Of a DNA stretch of 40,137 nt, positions 29,634-37,140 are shown piece by piece (positions within the stretch are counted from its first letter, which is position 1; the number at the start of each line of letters is the position of its first letter). Position numbers and translations under genes: made by a program. Where the stretch lies: contig DYEP01000129.1 in the NCBI GenBank assembly GCA_020725675.1, forward strand, positions 1 to 40,137. The letters run 5' to 3'. The notes below the pieces were generated by a model, which worked only from the letters and a program-made list of their open reading frames with translations, made no database searches and was not told the DNA's origin. Source of the stretch: Symbiobacterium sp. GTDB lineage: Bacteria > Bacillota > Sulfobacillia > DUSP01 > DYEP01.

Positions 29634-30665
29634 TCATCCCTCGAACAGAAAGGTTGTCCCGTGGTCATCAGGTGTGCCTGAGCTCAAAAGACTTGAGACC
29701 ACTCTCCTGAGCATGCCAAATCGTTCCTCCGGTATGTGCAGTGGAACCACGCACCCGGGTCCAATTACTATTCCAGTGTCACCTACTTGGTCAAGCGCAT
29801 CTTTCACATGGGCTCTTAGCTCATCTTCGTCCGCAGTATGTAGTACTTCCCACTCGTCGATACCGCCTATCAACACCTTATCAGTCATCCTGCGTGCCTT
29901 GGATAGAGTGACTGAAACCCGTCGGTCATGCCAGTTGACCGCTTCCATCGGGTAGTCGATTAGCTCCTCGAACATCGGTTCCAGACCATGGATGTGTAAA
30001 ATGTTAAACCACATACTCTTCGTGATCTCAGACAGCACCTCGAGGTCGTAGGGTTTTCCGAACGTGGAGTAGTCCTTCCAAGAAAGCCTGTCCCTGGTTG
30101 CCATTTGTGTCGCAAAGAAGATGCCATCTACTCCCAGACGGCCCAGTTCTCTCACAAAAGCCCGTGTAGTAGCCGTAATCGTCTCAAGCCCTGCCAGCAC
30201 GAGGTCAGGATGCTCCTTCATGTGTGAAAATAGGTTGTCTCCACACATCTTGATGGCAGTGGTCAGTGGGCTAAAAACAGTACCAATGACCGGTACCTGG
30301 TTTTTGAATTCGGAAACAACCAGCGATGTGTAATAGAGTTCCCGACCCAGGGCACCTTCTTTAGGATCAAGTGGTTTAAGCCCTGTCCAGTCAAGGGGTT
30401 CCTTTATGCCGAACTCAATGACTTCACCCACTTCATCTTCCTTCTCGGGCCACCGGATTACTGACCCCCAGTCCTCCACGGAAAATAGGCCGTTGTAGCA
30501 GAGCTTTAGGAAATCCCATTCCCAGGCCTTTTGGTGCTGGCACGTCAGCGCAAAGAAGCGGTCTGGGTCTCTATCGATAATGGGTACATGTTTCCAGAGG
30601 CTGAGTGCGGGCCGATCTATGTCGCGTTTCTCCATGACTCTTCTTATTCTTTCTACGGGTTTCAT
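29634..30665 (-). CDS. Uroporphyrinogen decarboxylase (URO-D) superfamily protein, MtaA/CmuA-like fold, not canonical HemE (probable ATG about 30665)
   Basis: KPVERIRRVMEKRDIDRPALSLWKH, FDFLKL-like WDFLKLCYNGLFSVEDWGSV, ILHIHGLEPMFEELIDYPMEAVNWHDRRVS, and VLIGGIDEWEVLHTADEDE. The 'NWHDR...GGID' pattern is typical of the superfamily. Confidence 0.85.
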   Translation of the reverse strand: MKPVERIRRVMEKRDIDRPALSLWKHVPIIDRDPDRFFALTCQHQKAWEWDFLKLCYNGLFSVEDWGSVIRWPEKEDEVGEVIEFGIKEPLDWTGLKPLDPKEGALGRELYYTSLVVSEFKNQVPVIGTVFSPLTTAIKMCGDNLFSHMKEHPDLVLAGLETITATTRAFVRELGRLGVDGIFFATQMATRDRLSWKDYSTFGKPYDLEVLSEITKSMWFNILHIHGLEPMFEELIDYPMEAVNWHDRRVSVTLSKARRMTDKVLIGGIDEWEVLHTADEDELRAHVKDALDQVGDTGIVIGPGCVVPLHIPEERFGMLRRVVSSLLSSGTPDDHGTTFLFEG

Positions 30666-30690
30666 TCGGGGCTCTCCTCTCTTTTTCATT

Positions 30691-31980
30691 CTAAACAAAG
30701 TCAGGCATCAAGAGCCTGGGAAGGAATAGTAGCACATCACCGAGAAATACTCCCATCACGATGATGATCAGAGTGAGGATAACAAGCGGCAGGGCAGCCC
30801 GGAACGCCCTGGGGGCAGAGATCTCTCCGATATCTGACGCTATAAGGAGGCATATTCCGTAAGGTGGAGTGACCATGCCCAACGAGAGCGTAAGTACCAC
30901 AATAATCCCCAGGTGGACCGGGTGTACGCCTGCCATCTCTCCTAACCCCTGGATAATGGGGAGGAATATGATGATGGCCGTGATGGGGCTAAGGAACGTT
31001 CCGATGATCAGCAGCAGCGCCACAATCAGAAGCAGCACCCCCGTAGCTGACGCTGTGATGCCAGAAATTAGTGAAGCAATAGCTTCCGGAGCGTCCAGGT
31101 ACCCGATGAGCCACCCCATAATACCGGCGTTGGCCACGGCAAACATGGCAAGGGAGTAGTTTACTACTGAGTCTCCGAACACTCGTACCAGTTGTCGGAG
31201 CGAAAGCGAACGATAGACGCCCACGATGAGCAGCATTCCGTATACCACTGCGACCGCTGCCGCTTCCGTGGCGGTGAAAACCCCTCCCACGATTCCCCCG
31301 AGAATAATGACGGGAAGCATCATTGGTAACGCTGCATGTGCTAACGCACGTAACATGTCCCGGGGCGACCTTTTCGGGTTCGCGGGATAGCCCTTTTTCA
31401 GGGCCAAAAAGTAGGTGTAAGCCATCTGGACCAGCCCTATGACAACTCCGGGCAACAATCCCGCCAGAAACAGCGCACCTATAGACACCGTCCCCATGGC
31501 ACCATAGATGACCATCATAATGCTTGGAGGAATGATGACGCCGAGGGTAGATGACGCCGCAGTAATGGCTACGGAAAAATCCGTATCATACCCCGCCTTT
31601 TTCATCGCGGGAATGAGCATAGAACCGATTCCCGCAGTGTCTGCCGCTGCTGAGCCCGAAAGCCCCGCAAATAGCATGCTCACCATGACGTTCACGTGCC
31701 CCAGTCCTCCACGGACGTGTCCTACAAGCGCATCGGAGACGCGTACAAGTCTGTCTGTGATCCCACCGTCATTCATGAGCCGACCAAGCAAGAGGAAAAA
31801 GGGTACTGCAAGAAGCGGAAACGAGTTGACGCTGGCAAACATCTGATTAATGACGCTCATGAAAGGTAGCCCAAGGTGTGTAATGGTGATCATGGAGGAC
31901 AAACTCAATGCGAATGCCACCGGGACCTTCAATGCAACCAGTATAAAGAAGCTGCCCAGCAGAATCACAAGAGGGTTCAA
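30691..31980 (-). CDS. TRAP transporter large permease (DctM-type)
   Basis: About 430 aa, polytopic; PFFLLLGRLMNDGGITDRLVRVSDALVGHVRGGLGHVNV and GLSGSAAADTAGIGSMLIPAMKKAGY. Confidence 0.96.
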   Translation of the reverse strand: MNPLVILLGSFFILVALKVPVAFALSLSSMITITHLGLPFMSVINQMFASVNSFPLLAVPFFLLLGRLMNDGGITDRLVRVSDALVGHVRGGLGHVNVMVSMLFAGLSGSAAADTAGIGSMLIPAMKKAGYDTDFSVAITAASSTLGVIIPPSIMMVIYGAMGTVSIGALFLAGLLPGVVIGLVQMAYTYFLALKKGYPANPKRSPRDMLRALAHAALPMMLPVIILGGIVGGVFTATEAAAVAVVYGMLLIVGVYRSLSLRQLVRVFGDSVVNYSLAMFAVANAGIMGWLIGYLDAPEAIASLISGITASATGVLLLIVALLLIIGTFLSPITAIIIFLPIIQGLGEMAGVHPVHLGIIVVLTLSLGMVTPPYGICLLIASDIGEISAPRAFRAALPLVILTLIIIVMGVFLGDVLLFLPRLLMPDFV

Positions 31981-32471
31981 ACAGACCCCCCCTTCCTGGC
32001 ATAGGCGGCGATGGTACGCACCAGGTGATACGTATTCTCAAGATGGAAAAGCAGCATCCCTACACCGGAAACCGGGATCGCAAAGAAGAAATACGCTTGG
32101 GAAATGCCGATGGAGGTGGAAAATGTCTTAAGTCCCATCTTTCCGAACCTGTACCCATGGAAGATCATGACGTATATAAGCACGTATATGGAAACGGTAG
32201 CAATGGCATCAAGGGCCAAGTTCAGCGCGGCGAACTTCCTTGGAAAGACCTCCACCACGTAGTGTTTCTTTTGTCTGACCGCAACAGCTGACCCCAGAAA
32301 AACGGTCCACATAAAACATGCCAATGCCACTTCATTGGTCCAAAGAAGCGGCCAGTGAAAGTAGTTACGGGAAAGTACCTGGAGAAATATAACGAAAGTA
32401 AACACGGATAGCAGCACTACTGAAACAAAAATAAACACGCGTTCCAGTATGCGATTTACCAAAGTCAACAA
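31977..32471 (-). CDS. TRAP transporter small permease (DctQ-type)
   Basis: Four TMs, NYFHWPLLWTNEVALACFMWTVFLGSAVAVRQKKHYVVE; ATGA-type overlap with the large permease. Confidence 0.93.
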   Translation of the reverse strand: MLTLVNRILERVFIFVSVVLLSVFTFVIFLQVLSRNYFHWPLLWTNEVALACFMWTVFLGSAVAVRQKKHYVVEVFPRKFAALNLALDAIATVSIYVLIYVMIFHGYRFGKMGLKTFSTSIGISQAYFFFAIPVSGVGMLLFHLENTYHLVRTIAAYARKGGSV

Positions 32472-32509
32472 AGATCACCCCCGAAGGGGGGGAGGGGTTT
32501 TCCCTCCCC

Positions 32510-33538
32510 TTATTTCAACGCTCTGATCATTTGCAGGATGTCGGAAGCCTTCAGCTCTCTTGCCAGCTCATCGTGAAGTGGAGCCAGTGCCTCAACGAAC
32601 CTGGCCTTCTCAACTTCAATCACTTCTACCTTGTACTCAGGAAGCCTGGCCAGTATTTCCCTGTCCGCTTGCTTGCCTTTCTCCGTGCCCAGTACACCCG
32701 CCTCAAGCGCCACATCTTCTATGACCTTCCTGTATTGCTCTGGAATCTTGTCGTACGTCGTCTGGCTCATGCTGAAGTGGGTTACCATGTACTGGTGCTC
32801 GGTCTTTGAATGGTACCTCGCAACCTCATACAGTTTGCTCGAGAAGTATCCGCTGATGGTACTCTCAAATGCGTTGACCACTCCCGTCTGCATAGCGGAG
32901 TAGATCTCGTTCCAGGGCAGTGATGTTGGCACAGCACCGAGTTGAGACCACAGCTTACTCTCGATAGGAGAGCCGGGCAGCCGCATCTTAATCCCCTTGA
33001 GGTCCTCAGGAACCCGAACCGGTTTTATGTTGGTGGTCAAGTTTCTGGTACCGCCCCCCGAAAGAGAGAGCAGCCTGAGCCCCAGGTCCTTGTCCTCATA
33101 TAGTTTTTGGAAGTACTTGAAAACCGGGCTGTCCTCGCCGATAACTTTCTCGAAGTGTTCCTGGCTTTCAAACAGGTAACTCAGCCCGAAGATCCCGAAT
33201 TCCGGTACGAATGGAGCCGCGTTTTGTGTGCCACCAATTACAAAGTCTATGGTACCAATGCGCATCTCATCGATGGTGGTCTGGTCATTTCCTAACGTGC
33301 CACCCGGGTACACGCTGACTTTTACTTTACCGCCCGTGCGCTTTTCCACTTCCGTAGCGAAGTAGTTGGCCATATCGATCCACGGGTGTGGCTCGCTCAC
33401 GACTGTAGCCAGCCTGAGCTTGTACTCCCTGTCTTCGCCAGGTTGCATAACCGTTGAACCAGGCTTGCTACAGCCAGTGATCTGGGACGCAACAAGTACT
33501 GATAATAGTGCTAGGACCAGGAATCTGTTCATTGACAA
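32510..33538 (-). CDS. TRAP transporter substrate-binding lipoprotein (DctP-type)
   Basis: Lipobox ITGC; VVSEPHPWIDMANYFATEVEKRTGGKVKVSVYPGGTLGND and GGTRNLTTNIKPVRVPEDLKGIKMRLP. Confidence 0.95.
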   Translation of the reverse strand: MSMNRFLVLALLSVLVASQITGCSKPGSTVMQPGEDREYKLRLATVVSEPHPWIDMANYFATEVEKRTGGKVKVSVYPGGTLGNDQTTIDEMRIGTIDFVIGGTQNAAPFVPEFGIFGLSYLFESQEHFEKVIGEDSPVFKYFQKLYEDKDLGLRLLSLSGGGTRNLTTNIKPVRVPEDLKGIKMRLPGSPIESKLWSQLGAVPTSLPWNEIYSAMQTGVVNAFESTISGYFSSKLYEVARYHSKTEHQYMVTHFSMSQTTYDKIPEQYRKVIEDVALEAGVLGTEKGKQADREILARLPEYKVEVIEVEKARFVEALAPLHDELARELKASDILQMIRALK

Positions 33539-33560
33539 CTCACTCCCCCGTTACTTACCC

Positions 33561-33577
33561 CCGGCGACTGTCACCGG
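33561..33577. promoter_or_regulatory. Imperfect 17-bp palindrome upstream of dctP; candidate operator
   Basis: CCGGCGAC-T-GTCACCGG, arms match except one position. Confidence 0.4.
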
Positions 33578-33763
33578 CGGTCTATCAAAAATATTTTATC
33601 TACTATGTATTATAATAGATTTCTTTGTTTTCCGGTATAGGGTAGTTACTCCTGTGTTCACACATTTGCCCATTTTTCTTGCCACGGTCAGAGAACCCCT
33701 TGCCCTTCCGGGCTCAGGGCTTTCGCCTTCAATTGAATGTGCGGCCAAGCAGGTTTTTCCGAA

Positions 33764-33793
33764 TTGTCAAGTAGCTCCAGGCAGATATATAAT
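33764..33793 (+). promoter_or_regulatory. Promoter for the XRE-cupin regulator
   Basis: TTGTCA-N18-TATAAT about 75 bp upstream of ATG 33868. Confidence 0.6.
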
Positions 33794-33867
33794 GAAATGC
33801 GCAACTACGGAATATTGAAAAGTTTTCTTTGCCAAAAGTCTGACACTTGGGAGGAATTGATTTACCT

Positions 33868-34446
33868 ATGGCGAATTTCTTTAGTGACAGTGAACTCAAT
33901 TTGTTAAACATCGGTCTCAAGATCAAGGCGTTACGGGAAGAACAGAATCTTAAGGTTAAGGACTTGGCAGAAATGACAGGGCTCAGCTCAGCGCTGATCA
34001 GCCAGGTTGAACACGGGCACACTCAACCTTCACTTGAAACTCTGTGGAAAATTGCAAGATCCCTGAATGTGCCAATAGGGTTCCTTTTTGAACAGACAGG
34101 CAAAGAAGGATTTGCCATCGTGAAAAGACATGAACGCAAACAGCTTTACATGCCGTCGTCCAATCTACGCTATCAGCTACTATCGCCTGACCTGAACAGG
34201 AAGATCGAGATGATCCTCATAGTACTAGAACCTGGGCAGGTCCAGGAGAAAATGACTATCAGCCATGAGGGGGAGGAATGCGGCTATGTGATCAGCGGGC
34301 AACTGGGCATAATCTACGGAGATTCCGAGTACGTCCTCTCCGAAGGCGACAGCGTGTACTACGATTCGAGGATCCCGCACAGATTTTTCAATCCTGGAGA
34401 AGTGCAATCGATCAGCGTTTGGGCAATGACCCCTCCATCCTTCTGA
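33868..34446 (+). CDS. XRE-family HTH regulator with C-terminal cupin domain
   Basis: HTH: IKALREEQNLKVKDLAEMTGLSSALISQVEHGHTQPSLETLWKIARSLNVPIGFLF; cupin: EGEECGYVISGQLGIIYGDSEYVLSEGDSVYYDSRIPHRFFNPGE. Confidence 0.95.
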   Translation: MANFFSDSELNLLNIGLKIKALREEQNLKVKDLAEMTGLSSALISQVEHGHTQPSLETLWKIARSLNVPIGFLFEQTGKEGFAIVKRHERKQLYMPSSNLRYQLLSPDLNRKIEMILIVLEPGQVQEKMTISHEGEECGYVISGQLGIIYGDSEYVLSEGDSVYYDSRIPHRFFNPGEVQSISVWAMTPPSF

Positions 34447-34522
34447 GGGAGCGGGTCGGTCGCTTTCCCAGGATTGACTCTAAGACGCCGTACACAACAT
34501 AAAAAGGGGGTTTATCCTATCA

Positions 34523-35917
34523 ATGTACTCGTGGGTTCTATTCATCTACGTCGGGGTGATCCTGGCAATCGGCTTCGGTACTGCGCGTTATGTCAAAACC
34601 CTTGAAGATTTTGCTCTTGCTGGCAGAAACCTGTCTTTTCCCGTCTTGCTTGGTACGCTCTTTGCGTCATATGTCGGCGGTGCAACGGTAATCGGCTGGA
34701 CAGGCAGCTTTTACTCGCTTGGAATAGACTGGTGGTTCACTGCAGTTGGTGCTTTGCTGGGCGTGGCCGCAGCAGCGTTTATCATGTCAGAGCGGTGCAG
34801 GAGACTTGAGCAGTACACAGTGCCGGACTTGCTGGAGCTCCGGTACGATGCCAAGACAAGGGTCATTGGATCGCTCATGATCATACTGGGCGATGTATCA
34901 CTCATCGCGGTTCAGACCATATCTATAGCTGGCGTTCTCACAGCCTACTTCGGTTGGGAGAGGATACCGGCTATGATATTTGCCACCGTGGTCTTCATGG
35001 CCATCGCGCTAGTCGGCGGGATGATCGGTGTGGCTTTAACCGATGCAGTCCAGGCAGTGATCATAGCAGCCGGTCTGATGGTAGGTGTTGGCGCGGCTTT
35101 CAGTCACGCCGGCGGTCTTTCCGCTGTGTTTTCCAGCTTGCCCCCAGATTTTTTAAGCCCGCTGAACCACCTAACTCCCCAAAGTGCGTTCAACAATGCC
35201 ATAGCCGTGTTCGGAACTGTAGCTGTGTGGCAATCCATCATATTCTCTCGGGTCTTTGCAGCTAAAGATGTAAAGACCGCAAAGCGCGGAGTAGTGTGGC
35301 TCATCCCCGCCGGCTTCCTGGCATACTTCCTCGTTGCCATGCTCGGGTACTCCGCACGCGTGATCCTGGGACCGGGAGTTCCCGCCGGCTCTGTCTTTGC
35401 CAAGTTGGTGACTGAGGTTCTGAGCCCGGGTGTAGCAGTAGTACTCCTGGCTGTGGTGATTGGAGCCATAATCACAACTGTAAACTCGATTCTCCTGAGC
35501 GTCAGTGTAAACTTCACACGGGATCTTTACCAAAAGTTGTTCAGGAAAAATGCCGACTCAAAGGAACTGCTATTCGTGGGCCGTGCAAGTGTACTGGTGG
35601 TAGCTTTGCTTGCATTCTTGCTCGCAGCCGCTATGCCGGATATTGTCTCTGCAATTGTGTTTACGTATACAATGTACAGCGCAGCTCTTCTGGTCCCGCT
35701 CTATGGTGGCTACCTCTGGAAGAGAGCAACCGCTGCTGCAGGATTGCTGGGCGTAATCAGCGGGGCAGGTACCGCACTCACCTGGTACTTGCTTAAGAAT
35801 CCTCTCGGCTTGCCCCCGATGATCCCTTCAATAACTATCTCTCTGGTGGTCTTTGTGGTGGCGAGCCTCCTGACGCCTGAACCCTCTAAGGAGCAGCTAA
35901 AGGTCTTTGACGTGTGA
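34523..35917 (+). CDS. Sodium:solute symporter (SSS) family
   Basis: About 464 aa, 12-13 TMs; EDFALAGRNLSFPVLLGTLFASYVGGATVIGWTGSFYSLG and EQYTVPDLLELRY. Confidence 0.93.
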   Translation: MYSWVLFIYVGVILAIGFGTARYVKTLEDFALAGRNLSFPVLLGTLFASYVGGATVIGWTGSFYSLGIDWWFTAVGALLGVAAAAFIMSERCRRLEQYTVPDLLELRYDAKTRVIGSLMIILGDVSLIAVQTISIAGVLTAYFGWERIPAMIFATVVFMAIALVGGMIGVALTDAVQAVIIAAGLMVGVGAAFSHAGGLSAVFSSLPPDFLSPLNHLTPQSAFNNAIAVFGTVAVWQSIIFSRVFAAKDVKTAKRGVVWLIPAGFLAYFLVAMLGYSARVILGPGVPAGSVFAKLVTEVLSPGVAVVLLAVVIGAIITTVNSILLSVSVNFTRDLYQKLFRKNADSKELLFVGRASVLVVALLAFLLAAAMPDIVSAIVFTYTMYSAALLVPLYGGYLWKRATAAAGLLGVISGAGTALTWYLLKNPLGLPPMIPSITISLVVFVVASLLTPEPSKEQLKVFDV

Positions 35918-35925
35918 TTTGAGGA

Positions 35926-36681
35926 TTGGGAGTGCTGAACTTGGACATTACAAAACTCACCTGGCCTTCTATACAAGAAACACTACCGCTTCTGGACGCT
36001 CTGTTGATCCCGTTGGGTTCGACCGAGCAACATGGGCCTCACCTTCCAGTGAACAATGATACGTTCATCGCACGCAGCCTTGCAAGGCTCATCGTGAACG
36101 AGGCAGAAAAGCGAGGTAGGCGACTGGCCGTTGGCATAACAGTCCCGTTCGGTTGCTCTGATCACCACATCGCCTTCCCCGGTACTGTGAGTGTGAGTGG
36201 AGCAACGTACAAAAGCCTCATCAAGGAAGTGGCGCTTTGCTACAGAAGACATGGGGTGCGCGGATTGGTCTTCATCAACGGCCACGGAGGGAACAGCAGC
36301 ACCGCAAAAGCAGCGATCGAAGAGCTCAAAGCGGAGGCCGATTGGAAGTTGTTGTCCCTGTTCAACTATTGGGAATACTTGTATGATGTCGCCGTTGACG
36401 TTTTGGATTCTCGGTTCTTCTGCCACGCTTGTGAGGGAGAGACTTCACTGGCCAAGGCGCTCGGGCAACAGGTCTGGGAGGCTCAAGTATACGACGCGTT
36501 AAAAGATAACCCCTATCTTGCACAATATAATCTGCTCAATGGTGAAGCGTTTACACTACCCAGAGTAGATCAGATATCCGAAACGGGTGTGATCGGTGAC
36601 CCATCCAGAGCCACACAAGAGAAAGGGCATATACTGATCAGGGCTATCACGGATGCTGCCATTGGGCTGTTTACTGGATAA
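35926..36681 (+). CDS. Creatininase-family amidohydrolase
   Basis: LLIPLGSTEQHGPHLPVNNDTFIA, FGCSDHHIAFPGTVSVS, VFINGHGGNSSTA, and HACEGETSLAKAL. Confidence 0.93.
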   Translation: MGVLNLDITKLTWPSIQETLPLLDALLIPLGSTEQHGPHLPVNNDTFIARSLARLIVNEAEKRGRRLAVGITVPFGCSDHHIAFPGTVSVSGATYKSLIKEVALCYRRHGVRGLVFINGHGGNSSTAKAAIEELKAEADWKLLSLFNYWEYLYDVAVDVLDSRFFCHACEGETSLAKALGQQVWEAQVYDALKDNPYLAQYNLLNGEAFTLPRVDQISETGVIGDPSRATQEKGHILIRAITDAAIGLFTG

Positions 36682-36695
36682 CCAGAAAAAACCAG

Positions 36696-36727
36696 GTCCC
36701 CCTGCAATACGCCTCTCGCAGGGGGAC
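36696..36727. terminator. Hairpin terminator between convergent genes (better U-tract on minus strand)
   Basis: GTCCCCCTGC-N12-GCAGGGGGAC; minus-strand continuation CTGGTTTTTTC, plus-strand continuation TCCTTTC. Confidence 0.75.
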
Positions 36728-36742
36728 TCCTTTCATCAAGAG

Positions 36743-37129
36743 TTAAGTCCTCCAACCCGCCGCATAGGGTTTCCTTGCCCTGGGCGGGCCGAGTACCTCA
36801 GAGAGGACTATCCCTCGTATCAGCTCTTCGTCAGACAACGTGAGTGTCATTTCTGTGGGCTTACCTAAACGCTCATTATCCAGCAGCTCCACAGGCAGAG
36901 GCCTTGCAGGACCTTCACTCATAGACATCACCGGTTCCGGTACGCGCTCGGGTTCCACAGCCGGTACCTGAACCCTCTGTACCCGCCGTCCTGGCTCTTC
37001 TTTCGGTAGCATGGGACCAAGTGGCGGGTGGGGCCATTGGCTTCTCTTTTTTGGAGGTTCGCCTGCGAGTCTCCTGTAGACATTCAGGATGAAAATAAGA
37101 AGGAATACGAAGGTCATCAAGCCTTCCAT
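36743..37129 (-). CDS. Uncharacterised small single-TM protein downstream of floA
   Basis: ORF with N-terminal TM (FVFLLIFILNVYRRL), Pro/Glu-rich linker and C-terminal LSDEELIRGIVLSEVLGPPRARKPY; tight spacing to floA. Confidence 0.75.
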   Translation of the reverse strand: MEGLMTFVFLLIFILNVYRRLAGEPPKKRSQWPHPPLGPMLPKEEPGRRVQRVQVPAVEPERVPEPVMSMSEGPARPLPVELLDNERLGKPTEMTLTLSDEELIRGIVLSEVLGPPRARKPYAAGWRT

Positions 37130-37140
37130 GGCCGACCCCC

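Noticed and set aside
29395-29955. 186-aa plus-strand ORF as an intact gene
   Set aside because: Its 3' half is antisense to the well-supported URO-D gene. Only the first part shows integrase-like composition and it needs frameshifts, so it is treated only as a possible pseudogene fragment.
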